A stretch of DNA of 64,000 nt from Carya illinoinensis (lineage: Eukaryota > Streptophyta > Magnoliopsida > Fagales > Juglandaceae). The number at the start of each line of letters is the position of its first letter. Positions within the stretch are counted from its first letter, which is position 1. This document shows, piece by piece, positions 24,492 to 36,600 of the stretch. The translations under genes and the position numbers were made by a program. The stretch lies in the NCBI RefSeq assembly GCF_018687715.1, contig NC_056752.1, positions 39,654,501 to 39,718,500 of the forward strand, written 5' to 3'. The notes beneath the pieces were generated by a model. It ran no database searches and was not told the origin of the DNA. It worked only from the letters and a program-made list of their open reading frames with translations.

Positions 24492-27400
24492 ATGGACAAA
24501 AGTTGGATGAATGAGCCCTATAGACTATTATCACCTACATACGCCGAAGGGGTTAAAAATTTCCTGACACAAGCACAAATTCATGCAAGTGGAAGGAATC
24601 GCATTCGGTGTCCATGCCGTACATGCCTTAACAATCTGTGGCTGCCTATATTTGAGGTGGAAACCCATTTGTTCATGAAAGGGATCAATCCAAATTACAC
24701 ACAATGGATATTTCATGGGGAGGAGGATACAACACAATACGTCAGTGACGACGATATCTCGAATGAGGTTATACCCGAAGATGATTACATCGATGACATG
24801 CAGCAGATGTTGGATGACATGCATGCAGGCACCTTTGTTGATGTGCCACAAGAGAACACTAGATCATCAAATAGGCCACCAATTCCTGAAGATTCACCAG
24901 GAACGTCTTTTGACAAGCTACTGGAGGATGCCCGACGTCCTCTTTTTGACGGGTGTACAACATTTACAAAGTTGTCGTTCATTATGAAGTTATTACACAT
25001 CAAATCTATCGGTGGATGGTCAATTAGATCATTTGACATGCTCCTTGATCTGTTGCGGTCTTCCTTTCCTAATGCGCTCTTACCATAATCATATGAGGAG
25101 TCAAAGTCTTTGGAGCGCGGGTTGGGTTTCAATTACCATAAAATCCATGCGTGCCCCAACAACTGCATCTTATTCTCGAAGGAATATGCCACACTTAATG
25201 AATGCCCTGTATTTAAGGCTTCGAGGTGGATGCCAAATACACACGGATCACGCGTCATACCTCAAAAAGTGTTGTGCCATTTTTCGTTGAAACCGAGATT
25301 GCAGCGTCTTTTTATGTCTGCGAAGATAGCAGGTGATATGAGATGGCATAAAGAGCATCGGGCAATAGAAGATAGTAGTATGAGACATCCGGCTGACTCT
25401 GAGTCTTGGAAGAAATTTGATGAACATCATAGTTGGTTCGCTGCGGATCCTCGTAATGTTAGGCTCGAACTAGCAAGTGACGGCTTCACTCCCTTCAACA
25501 ACTTGGCTAAACCTCATAGCATTTGGCCTGTGATTCTTGTCCCGTAGAACTTGCCGCCATGGTCATGCATGAAAGACCAATTCTTTATAACATCTCTGAT
25601 TATTCCAGGGCCAAGGTCACCAGGGAATGAGATCGATGTTTACTTGCAACCATTGCTGAATGAGTTGCTTGAACTCTGGAAATATGGGGTACCTACATAT
25701 GATGCCTCAAGTAAGGAGACGTTTACACTGCATGCTACATTGTTGTGGACAATCAATGACTTTCCTGCCTACGGGGAATCTCTCTGGCTGGTCAACAAAG
25801 GGAAAATTAGCTTGTCCGTCTTGTAATGCTGACACAGACTCCAATTGGTTGAAATATGGCCGAAAACATTGTTATATGGGACACCCGCGTTTCTTACAGC
25901 CAGATCACATGTGGAGAAGGAGGAAAGGGTTGTTCAACGGTAAAGAAGATCATCGCATGCCACCAAGGGATATGGGAGGATACGATATTCTAACTCAATT
26001 GCAGATGATTGGGGATGTGACGTTTGGCAAATCTCTTAGGAAGAGAAAACGTACTGCCGAAGAGCTGAATTGGACAAAGTGCAGCAACTTCTTCACGTTA
26101 CCTTACTGGTCAACACTTCGACTTTGGCATAATTTAGATGTTATGCATATTGAGAAGAATATTACTGAGAACGTCTTATTCACTTTAATGAACAGTTCAG
26201 GAAAAACTAAGGATAATATCAATTCAAGGCGTGACCTGGAGTTATTGGGCTATAGAAAAGAATTACATTTGAGGCGTGAAGGTGATCATGTAACAATGTC
26301 GCATGCACTGTACACATTACATGGAGATGAAAGGAAGAAGTTATGTGAGTGGCTACGCGATATCAAATTTCCAGATGGGTTCTCTTCAAATATCTCGAAC
26401 TGTGTTTCTACACATGATTGCAAAATCACTGGGTTGAAAAGCCACGACTGTCATGTTTTCCTTCAAAGACTACTCCCAATTGCTGCAGAGGGGTTTTTAA
26501 GAAGTGACATTGCCTTGGCTTTGACTGAACTTAGCACTTTCTTCAAAGAGTTATGCGCTCGCACACTGGATGTGAATTGCCTATCCCAGCTCCAAACTGG
26601 AGATAGTCACCATTCTATGCAAACTGGAGATGATATTCCCTCCCTCCTTTTTCGATGTCATAGTCCATCTAGCTGTCCATTTGCCCCGTGAGGCTATACT
26701 TGGGGGTCCAGTACAATATAGGTGGATGTACCCATTTGAGAGATATCTAGCCAAATTCAAGCGGTATGTTAAGAATAAGGCCCGACCAGAAGGTTCAATA
26801 GCCGAGGCCTACATTCACACTGAATGCCTGACATTTTGCTCCATATACCTCCAAGATGTTGAGACGAAGTTCAATCGAGCGGACCGCAACATTGATGCTG
26901 ATGAAGAGGAAACTATAGATGGATTCCGAATTTTTAACCAGAAAGTTCATCCTTTGGGTATAGCTTCCAATGTGCAATTAGAAGATAAACTCTTTAAGGC
27001 AGCCATGTGGTATGTGCTCAACAATTGTCCGGAGATTGGACCCTATATACAGTAAGCATCAATCTCTTTACTGCAAAATCTACTTCCATTCAAACTTAAC
27101 AAGTTTTTATATATGCATGCCCATAATGACAAATGACATGCGTTGCAATTATGTGCTCCAAATGTAGGGAACACTACGAGAAATGTAGGGTGCAACACCC
27201 AAACAGCATCGTGAGCACGCATCAAACCGAGTTTGCAACTGGTTCAAGCACTGTATAAGTTCTCCTCCATACTTATCTATGTTGACATTATAAATTTATT
27301 TGACATGTTTTGGAATTATGAAAAAAATAAAAACTTGTAAATCTTCAACAATATTGGTATAGATCCAAGAACATCGTACCAAGAACCCACTTGAAGTGTC

Positions 27401-28169
27401 TGCTGATCTGTATGCGTTGGCTTGCGGGCCTGACCGTTGGGTTGCATCATATGATGCCTGCATAATAAATGGAAAGCGGTTTCATACGAAGGATCGTGAA
27501 CTTCGCCAGCGCACACAAAATTCTGGGGATTTGGTAACTGGGGACGAGTCCACAAATAACGCAGACTTTTACGGTTGTCTTAAAAATATCATAGAGTTAC
27601 GCTACATGGAGTGGCGTCGGGTGTACCTATTTGAATGTGATTGGTTTGACGTTGGTGATCGAAAACGAGGGGTACGGGTGGATGACCATATGATTAGTGT
27701 CAACATGAGCAGGACTTGGTATAAGGATGAACCGTTCGTGTTGGCAAGTCAGGCTGATCAATGTTTCTAAATAAGAGATTTAAGGGTGAAAGGGAAATGG
27801 GGTGTTGTGTAGAACTATACAAATAGGAATGTATACAACATTCCGTCCATGTCGAGGAGTAACGCAGATATTAATTATGGCGAATCAAGTACCCATGAGG
27901 CCGATCAAGAAAATGAGTCATCATATTATTATGAACCAGTGCAGTGTGATAACTCTGATCCAGTGTCAACTCCACTAGATCGGCTTGATATACCACCTAG
28001 TCATATTGATGCATGGGAAGTCATGCATGTAGATGGTCAATGCATAGATTCATCTGACTTTATTAATGATGACATGATGAATTCTGCCTCTGAAGATGCG
28101 TGTAGTAAGGGGGAATATTCAGATGAGGAGGACCTATCCACAGACGATGATGTTGGGTCAGATTTATAA
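24492..28169 (+). pseudogene. TNP2-like CACTA transposase, multiply broken
   Basis: Domains in order: a transposase-associated N-terminus (24492 on: MDKSWM, then CPCRTCLNN and HLFMKGINPNYTQWIFHGE); the TNP2/Transposase_21 core (about 24900-26200, with KIHACPNNCILF, TINDFPAYG and LACPSCNADT); a DUF4218-like part (about 26200-27055, with LGGPVQYRWMYPFERYL); and a DUF4216-like part (27366-27770, with YFDVGDRKRG-type VFECDWFDVG). An acidic tail ends at 28169. Breaks: TAA 25086-25088, TAG 25545-25547, an extra G in the run 25774-25777 shifting the frame, a second shift near 26620 beside a repeated AAACTGGAGAT, a shift near 27230, and stops at 27768-27770 and about 27810. Introns are likely around 27055-27165 and 27260-27360. 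It would have cut at the CACTA ends; it is not functional now. Confidence 0.9.
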
Positions 28170-28734
28170 AATATGCCAAGAACTTCTTTGCATTAAGGTT
28201 GGTACAACAGATTAAACCCATTAAGTATGAAATAAATTTTTTGATTAATTTTTTTTTTATCCACATTAAGTATACTTTTTGATTTCTATGACTGAACTAA
28301 TATGTAGAATATCACTTCGATGTTTTTATATTCTTATTTGCTCTAAATTTGTTTGACTTATGATGTGTATTTCTATAATTATGCTTGATTAGGTGAGGGG
28401 AAAACAATACTACGTCGAATTAAGGGAAAACCACTGCACATACAAGTTTTGGTCAGAATTGCTTTCTCTTACGAGACCAATTTATCATGCAATCCCATCT
28501 TCAAGCTGGCGCCATGAGGAGCGCTATTCATTATCAAGGTATATAATTTAGACTAATCTCTTCATGGCCTTTCTAATTATATGTGTATCATAATGCAAGG
28601 GTTAGTCTACTAAGATACTATTGAAATTGGTAGATAATTGATCTTATTTCGAACCACTCTCGTATTACTTTCAGATTTTTTCATGGAATGGACCTAACGT
28701 TTGTTAAAATTATTTTGTAATAATACACACGCAG

Positions 28735-30764
28735 GTGACCGAGCGGGACCCAGTTCTAGAGGCAGAGGGAGGCTGCGAGGTATTCGTGCTAGGCGCCATG
28801 TACCGTACTCGGCTCGCCACAACCGACCAAGGGGAGCAAAAATTGCCTAATATCACAGCTTTGAGGAGTGTAATCAATCCTCGTCGGATGACTCCACACA
28901 GCCCCCAAGTCCCCCACCATCTACCAACCCAATTCCCACACCAGCGCCTATTCGGGAAGCCTCACCGGTGCGCAAACAATCACCTCCTAGAGAAGACGCG
29001 AGATTGGAGGACGCCAGTATACCACAAACTGGTATATTGACTTTTTCGATATATACTGAATGCATTGACAAAATATGTGTTTGTTATAATTATGTTTCTT
29101 ATAATTACATATACTAATCTAGTGAGTTTTTCAATACAGTTGCGGACGCCCCCACAGAACCTGAAGTAACGCAACAACAAAGAAAACAAAGTCGTGGGCC
29201 CGCTAGATGCATCGAGTTTGAGAAGGTGAGAAAGCACGGGAAAGTGCTTTTAAAGATAAACGATGGTGAGACTGCCCTGTGTTGTGAGCATGCTTCTATG
29301 TTCACGACACGAGTATCATGGATTGTTAAACAATATTGTGACATGAGTTATGCGCGTTGGACCAATGTCCCAGAAGCTATGAAAGAAGAGCTCATTGATC
29401 GTGTTCGGGTAAGTTATATCAATTCAAGTTGATTGATGAGTTTGAAGTGGTTTATATGTCTCATAATCGTAACATTAATACTAGTTTGCTCTGAATTGTA
29501 GTCTAACTTCGTGTTCAGCTGGGAACGGGAAAACCACCAATTGACGGTGACAAAGGCACTTCGTAAGCGCTTCAACTCCTTCCATCACGATTTGCACAAG
29601 ATTTACCAATCCTTTGAAAGACATGAAGAGGCGTTAGCTAGTGGGACAAGCTTGGTGGACCCTCTTGTATGGGTCAAGTTGTGTGGCAGGTGGGGCAGCG
29701 ATGCATTTAAGGTATATATTAACCAACTCAAATTTCTGTAATAAATCCTTCCATTAATATGTCTAAAGAGGCAAATATAGTGGTTGTTCAACATAGCTAA
29801 CCAAAAAACGTGTGTATTGCAGAAAATTTCATCTCAAAACCGGGAGAACAGGAAGAAGTAGGCAATTAATCACACATCACGACGTAAATCATTCGTCCGA
29901 ATCCTTGATCAAAAGGTATGAGAATGCCTCCCAACTGACCGTGTTCATTTTAATAGACTTGATCGCATTCCAAACCCATATTTTCTAAAAAAACGTTCCT
30001 CTACATGTGAATCAATTTTCCTTTGCATTTTTGTGATATTATTACCAGAAAGTTGGGTAGTGGTTGATTAACACGATGTGCTTTGTAATTCCATGCACAT
30101 GTCAACCACAATGAACTTATGTTTCTACCTCAAAAAACTTCTTATACGTGTTGCTCATACATGTAATGCGCTGAGAATGGAAATTTGGTTGACTTCTATA
30201 AAGAGACGCACTGGTCGAAAAAGAATAACAAGTTTGTGACAGATCCTATAGAAGATACATACGTGAGTAGATTCCATACAGTCCATCTCCCTACAATGTT
30301 TATTTCTGATAATAATAAATGCATAATATGGTGACATAACTTATGTTAATAATCGTTGTTTTGTGCATGTGCAGAAGGAGATGACAGGTAGGTTGGATGG
30401 CCTAGAACCAGAGCAACGTAATGATGAGGCAGCAGCGACTGTATTCAGGGAGGTCCTTGGCCATCGACCTAGATATGCGCGCAGACTCGGGGAGATGGTC
30501 ATTCCCGAGTCAAGTAGACAACGTGACCAACTTAAGATGCAATGCTACCTGTCTGAGATTGAAAGACACAAGAAAGACTTTGAACAACATAAGAAAGATG
30601 CTGAAGCGTATAAAAGTCAGCTGGATGAAATGAGATCAGAGATGCAGGCTCTTAGGGAGCATCAGATGCAGACTGATAGATTGCTTCAGTCTTTCTTTAA
30701 GGATCATCCTTCATTCACTGAGTCTTATCGACAGACTCAGTGTAACGATTCCCCCGACCCATAA
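28735..30764 (+). pseudogene. TNP1/TNPA-like second CACTA gene (Transposase_24, Ptta/En/Spm type)
   Basis: Several exons can be read. The first (to about 29030) begins with an Arg/Gly-rich SRGRGRLRGIRARR segment and a Pro/Ser-rich linker. An exon to 29408 has RGPARCIEFEKVRKHGKVLLK. Another, about 29500-29711, reads FVFSWERENHQLTV...RFNSFHHDLHK. A small exon near 29822 has SSQNRENRKK, with a TAG codon after it at about 29859. Exons near 30170-30260 and 30375-30764 include DFYKETHWSKK-type sequence and a long charged coiled coil (SEIERHKKDFEQHKKDAEAY). This is the order of the plant Ptta/En/Spm transposase family, whose product binds subterminal repeats. GT-AG borders are approximate. A 563-bp piece is repeated at 36004-36566. 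Confidence 0.82.
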
Positions 30765-30836
30765 GGGGGGTGACATGCTCCTTGGTTTTTTGTACTGGAT
30801 TGGGTGGTTTTTTTTTAGACAATATCACAACTGGCA

Positions 30837-30872
30837 ATATATATATATATATATAAATATATATATATATAT
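30837..30872. repeat. (TA)n microsatellite
   Basis: Alternating TA broken once by AAAT; a second TA-rich block follows to about 30945 with two copies of ATTACTATATCTATATAAATAT. Confidence 0.85.
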
Positions 30873-30945
30873 TACTATATCTATATAAATATATCCATCT
30901 CAATATATATAGACATTACTATATCTATATAAATATAAAGTGAAA

Positions 30946-33900
30946 GGAATTTCCAGTTTGAGTTATGGAGGTATGATTTTTGTCCTATGAATTTTTAACT
31001 ATTAATTTTTGCTTAGTGTAGTTTGTGGGTTTCAACTTTTGAGGTTTGAAGCGGTGGTGTTTTATTGCTACATTTGGCAGGGGAAATTGGAACAAATCTC
31101 TTTAGGTTTTACGAGGCTGACACCTTGCATCATATAGTTCCAACAAAATGATGAAAAAAAGGGAGTAACACTTTTGTAAAAGCTTGAAAGTGTGAGGGAA
31201 GCAGTTGGAAAAAGTGCATGGCAAGTGGGATTGGTTGTATGTTTCTTCATGTAAATGGGGGAAAAAGAAAAGTTACTTTTTCTTAAAGGGTTGGGCTTGT
31301 TACCATAAAGTATATTAGTATTTTGGAGTTGTTCATCCATCTCTACCTGTTTTGTAATGAGACCCAGTTCTATTCACTTAGAGGTTGAGATGAGAAGCAA
31401 GGAGGATGCGTACAATCTTCCATTTCAGACTTAATCAAAACTGAATCTTCTTTGGAGGAGAGAGTTGCAAATGAATCAGATAAGCTGGAATGGTATTTCT
31501 GTATTTGCATTTTTAGCTCCCAGCTGGTACTATTATGTTTCTAGATCTCATTTATTGTCTTCAAGTATATCATACAGTTATTTATAAATGGAAGTTATAT
31601 TACATATTATCTTAAATAACAGAACTAGTAGCTTCCATAGGGTTTTGGTCAAAAGGAGGATGTTTCATTTGCAACAACAAGGCATTGCAAGATCAAAGAG
31701 CATTGAATTACCAAAATTATGTACAAGAAGGGAAGTATTCATTTATATGTCTCGAGGTTGCCACTGGTTTTCCCATACTCTCTGTTAATAATATTCAACA
31801 GAGATCAACCATTTGTGCATTAGAGAGGTTTTAGGTTTTTTCCCCTCTATTAGGCAAGAAAGATCTTGCTTCTTTCTCCATCTTAGGACTGAAGAAACCC
31901 AACAAGTGTTGTAGGTTTATTTAAAGTAAAATAGGCGTCACCCACGGTGTTAGAGATTTACTAACACCATCGCTAAGATAGTACTCATTAAAGTCACTTG
32001 TCAACTTAATCCCATCTCCTTTGGACATATTAACATATTAACAGAAACCAGACCTGAAAAATTATATGAACGCCCTACTTTTAGATACTAGACTAACTTG
32101 TTTATTTGGTTTGAATTACCAAAATTAAACACATGGGGAATAGAGTGAAGGTAATCATTATAACTTGTTCTAATGTCCCTTTTATTGTTATTTATCATTG
32201 TGAATTTTACTACTAAAACATGTTTATCGATCTGAATGGCTTCATTCAAAATAGGGGCAAGAGGTTGCCTTTGAAATGTGTTTTACTTATGTGGTTGCAA
32301 AAAACGTGTGTTTATATTTAAGTACAGTTAATGCTTTCCTAGAATATGTTTGATTTGGTAGAGTATTTAAGGAAGCCCCATGGAAGTAGTAATTGTAATA
32401 TGTGCTCATTATACACTTTTCCATAGCTTTCAAGCGTGTGCTGTAGGTTGTATCGTGCCAATTGTTTAGCTCCATAGATAATGATCAAATGATGAGTCTC
32501 ATGTATGCTCTATTTAGGCAGAAAATAATTCCTTTGTTGGTGTTTTACAGTAGGGAAGTCTGGGCAAGCTAAAAATGATGAAGCTCTTCGACATGTCCCA
32601 AATAATGATGGTAAGCTTCAACCCTGATTGCATTCATCAGTGAATAAGTTCTGTTACAGTACCCTCACTGCAGTATTATAACTTAAGTTTTGGGTGTGGT
32701 GCACCTGTCATAATGGAAGGGGACAAAAACCTTGAAATGGTAATATCTATTTTTAATTGCTGCTTGCTGATTTTGCTGCCGCCTTATCTGGTGCTCTGTG
32801 AGTCTCAAAGGAAATGTTTCCCCCCCCCCCCCAACAAAGTTAGTATAACTGTTGCATGCATATTGAAGCTTTACTTAATTAACAATATGAGACTCCTCCA
32901 TAAAATGGTTAATTTATTCTAAGAACCAATCTCAAATAGCTGGATTGTGATTTTCCAGATTGTCATGGGATGTTGGGAATCGACCCATCAAGTTTGACCA
33001 CTACTCTAGGTTAGATATAAGGCTTGAACTTTGCCCACAATTTAGATTAAATATATTGTGAAGTCGACAACTGATTGGTCATTGGACAAAGTTCAATTAA
33101 TTCATCATGTATGGAATAATTTAGGGGTATGGTTTGCCTAAGCAGGACACAATCAGGGTTATTTTGACAACCATTGCTATCTCCATGCCCATGCCTTTCT
33201 TCAACGATTCTGCCCTTGAGTGAGTTAACAAATTGAATCAACATTTTGCTTATTTAAATTGAGTCTTGTTTCATCATTTTTTGTCCGAGATTGTTTAAAT
33301 TGAGTCCCCATGTTCGACTAGTCTAAAATTCTCATGCTTCTTCGAGCATATTGCACATGCACCATAGATCCATCCATCCATGGCTGCTTGAATATTAAGC
33401 AACTTCTTAACTACTGCGCCCATTTTGTACCTGGCGCATGCAAGATGGTGAATTGATGGGAATAAAACATTTAAAAAAAATTAGAAAAGGCCAATGAAAA
33501 GGTTTGTCGATTCTTTAACAATTATACATGTACTGGTTTGAGGTATATTTGAAATGAGTTTTTATTTGTTTGTCCCATCTTTGGATATCAACTGATCATT
33601 AGTTTGATATGTTCGAGATCAACAATTCTCACCTCTAATATGGCATGATATATGCAGATCAGAGCCATAAGGGCATGCCCCTTCGGTAGCAATATACCAA
33701 GCATGCATGCTACTCATGTCAACCTTTGAGCCTGAAAAACATCCTGTCCTGAATCGCATTGATCCTACTAGAAATTATTATGGCATGAACTTAAAAAATA
33801 GTTGGCTAAGGTACATAACTGATTTTAATTTTTTGCTTTCTGTTAATATGATCCAATACAAAAACTAGAGAAACTTGTAGGGGTACATGCAGAATTACGA

Positions 33901-34895
33901 CCAATACAGCCGAGTAAATATATATATTAGCATACAATAGAAACCCCCATATCAATTAGTAATTGCATGCTGCAGCTAGCTATCGGAAAGAACAACATGA
34001 AAATAGGGTTTTTTTTGGTCATCCAAATGCTAGGATCATTTACTTTTTTGGCTGAGATTCTTCCTCAAACCGCTTATTAGAGGATGAGATGAAGGGTACT
34101 CACTGGCTTCTGACTTTTTAGCCACTTTCTGTCCAAGTCTTGAATCGCCCAAAGTATCATTTATATGTACAAATGTTAGTAAGTTATTAGTCTCACCATT
34201 AACAACAAATAAATCTCATCTCTGCAAGACTTAATACACTTTCAACAGCAGGCCATAATTGAGAATATTTACCTTGTGCCTCTATGATTAATACTGGAAC
34301 ACTGCTCGTTACAAATCCATTGCATTTATATTTTCTTAAACTAAGAGGGGTGAAGTTTTGAAAAAAAAAAAAAAAACAACTGTGGACTCAATTTCTGAAC
34401 CCTTGTGGATATCTTATGTTATTTTCAGGTGATATGGCCAACCACCGATTGGGCTGACAGTTGTGGGAGCGGCGTTATCTTTGTGTTCACCACCTTTCTT
34501 TGTAAAAGTCATATGTAGAACTATTGGATGGGACTGTTGGTGAAAAGTCCTGAACTAATATGAGATGTTTTACTGCTAGTTGTTGATTTTAGTGAGAGTA
34601 GAGTCATTTAGAAATAACTTATACTAGTGATATTTATCTTTTATATAATTAGTAGCTCAGTTTGTAATGGAAAATGATTCGTATAATGCACCACCCAATG
34701 TAAAAACATATTATATGATTGCTGGTCAATTCATTTGATGCATACAAGAAAATTTTGAATTGAATAGAAATGGTTAGCGATATTTTTGTTGAAGTATGGA
34801 AAATTAAATGATCATGTCTATCAGGTGCATTTGGAAGAATGGAGAAAGTATAAATGAGACCTAGTAACCCATTAAGAATATTGGGTTTTCTTAAT
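30946..34895. other. CACTA interior with scattered candidate exons
   Basis: No long open frame. Three segments look like exons. 31429-31492 (after TTTCAG, before GTATTT) can read as a charged peptide with SSLEERVANESDKLEW. 32551-32610 (after TTTTACAG, before GTAAGC) is 60 bases. 34429 to about 34543 (after ATTTTCAG) is open in two frames, one hydrophobic (GLTVVGAALSLCSPPFF). They may belong to the same captured gene as 13855-18110, but I cannot join them with certainty. A run of 12 or more C lies at about 32820-32832. Confidence 0.35.
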
Positions 34896-34904
34896 GGGTT
34901 ATTA

Positions 34905-36006
34905 TATAAAATTCGATTTTCAGGTTTCTCCAGCGATTTTTTAATCGCCGTCAATAATTTTAAAAAACCATTTAATAGGATAGTTACAATACAAGAAAAT
35001 CCTATTGCAGCAATTAGTTACTCGCTGCCATATCATTTTTTAACAGTAAATTATTTGGCAGCGATTTTTAGTCGCTGCCAAATCATATAGCAGGGAGTTT
35101 TATATCGCCGCCATATGATTTTGATACAGAAAATGATATCTCGGCGATTCTGGAGTCGCTGCTAAATCCTATTGCAGCGATTTTAGTATCGCTGCCATAT
35201 TGTTTTGAAACAGGAAACATATATGGCAGCAATAGAAAAATCGCTGCCATATGATTTGGCAACGGTTTTTCTATCGCTGCCATATGCTTTTGAAATAGTT
35301 ATATCATATGGCAGCGATTAAGAAACGGTTGCCAAATAATATCGCAGCGACTTTTGTATCGCTGCCATATAGTTTCGCAATAGGAAAACTATATGACAGC
35401 GATTAAGAAACCGCTGCCAAATCATATGGCAGCGAGTTTAGTATCGCTGCCATATAGTTTCCATTTTACAAAATCATATGGCAGCGATTTTTGTATCGCT
35501 GCCATATGATATTCCTATTTCAAAAGCATATGGCAGCGATAGAAAAACTGCTGCCAAATAATATGGCAGCGATTAGAAAAGCGCTGCAAAATCATTTGCC
35601 AGTGATTTCTACATCGCTGCCATATGTTTTGGAACCATTGACAGTATATGGCAGCGACTACCGAATCGCTGGCAAATCATTTTGCAGCGATTTTGTAATC
35701 GCTGCTATATCATTTTGACACCAGGCCTTGATATTCCAGGGATTACAAAACCGCTGCCAAGATTTTTTAATCGCTGGAATAGAACTTTACGGTTTTTAAA
35801 CTATATGGCAACGATACAAAAATCGCTACGAAATATTGACTTTTCACAGCGATTTTTTTTGTTTCGTCGTGGTATATCTAAAGTGGAAGAATAGTACCGG
35901 CGAAGCTTCGGCGATTAGATAATCGCTGGCATAGGTATATAGCGGGGATTTATATGGTTTTTCTGGCGATTTTACGTCGCCGGGAAAAGCTCAATCTGTT
36001 GTAGTG
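34905..36006 (-). repeat. CACTA right terminus with 1.1-kb array of palindromes
   Basis: More than twenty half-sites of GGCAGCGAT / ATCGCTGCC alternate in opposite directions with 6-10 bases between them, each pair forming a potential hairpin. The roughly 25-30-base spacers are often themselves inverted repeats, for example ATATAGTTT...AAACTATAT around 35370-35400. The array ends TTTTACGTCGCCGGGAAAAG...TTGTAGTG at 36006. It is about six times longer than the left cluster. In En/Spm-type elements such motifs are binding sites for the TNP1/TNPA protein. Confidence 0.88.
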
Positions 36007-36566
36007 CTAGGCGCCATGTACCGTACTCGGCTCGCCACAACCGACCAAGGGGAGCAAAAATTGTCTCATATCACAGCTTTGAGGAGTGTAATCAATCCTC
36101 GTCGGATGACTCCACATAGCCCCCGAGTCCCCCACCATCTACCAACCCAATTCCCACACCAGCGCCTATTCGGGAAGCCTCACCGGTGCGCGAACAATCA
36201 CCTCCTAGAGAAGACGCGAGATTGGAGGATGCCAGTATACCACAAACTGGTATATTGACTTTTTCGATATATACTGAATGCATTGACAAAATATGTGTTT
36301 GTTATAATTATGTTTCTTATAATTACATATACTAATCTAGTGAGTTTTTCAATACAGTTGCGGACGCCCCCACAGAACCTGAAGTAACGCAACAACAAAG
36401 AAAACGAACTCGTGGGCCCACTAGATGCATCGAGTTTGAGAAGGTGAGAAAGCACAGGAAAGTGCTTTTAAAGATAAACGATGGTGAGACTGCCCCATGT
36501 TGTGAGCATGCTTCTATGTTCACAACACAAGTATCATGGATTGTTAAACAATATTGTGACATGAGT
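36004..36566 (+). repeat. Duplicate of the TNP1-like segment 28786-29348
   Basis: Bases 36004-36566 match 28786-29348 without indels at a constant offset of 7,218; I count about 14-18 substitutions, so roughly 97% identity. The match includes an intron, so it is a DNA-level duplication. It begins in the last bases of the CACTA end (TAGTG) and stops abruptly after GACATGAGT. Confidence 0.95.
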
Positions 36567-36571
36567 AATCT

Positions 36572-36600
36572 TTCAAAGAGGTCTCTTTACCCTCTTTGAA
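36572..36600. repeat. Perfect 10-bp inverted repeat at the duplication edge
   Basis: TTCAAAGAGG (36572-36581) and CCTCTTTGAA (36591-36600) flank a 9-base loop, six bases after the 563-bp duplicate ends. Confidence 0.85.

Larger units (their letters stand above)
13529..36006 (+). mobile_element. CACTA (En/Spm-type) transposon, about 22.5 kb, with nested insertions
   Basis: The left end starts CACTACAA at 13529. The right end, read in reverse from 36006, also starts CACTACAA, and both continue to CTTTTCCC(A/G)GCGA about 25 bases in. Both ends lead into subterminal palindromes built on GCAGCGAT/ATCGCTGC. Inside are broken TNP2-like (24492-28169) and TNP1-like (28735-30764) genes in the order and orientation usual for CACTA elements. 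Nested inside are a truncated LINE and a solo LTR, and there are host-type exons. Flanking triplets are CGA (13526-13528) and CTA (36007-36009), so an exact 3-bp duplication is not preserved. The right flank is itself a transposon duplicate. The two ends could in principle belong to two related elements. Confidence 0.7.

Noticed and set aside
27170..27185. CACTACGAG resembling a CACTA terminus
   Set aside because: It is coding sequence of the TNP2-like gene (REHYEKC) and has no subterminal repeats or partner.
36007..36009. CTA as the 3-bp target duplication partner of CGA (13526-13528)
   Set aside because: Only two of three bases agree, and the right flank belongs to the duplicated TNP1 segment, so it cannot be taken as a real duplication.
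36572..36600. Helitron 3' end (terminal hairpin)
   Set aside because: No CTRR follows the hairpin, and no 5' TC end or Rep/helicase sequence is present.
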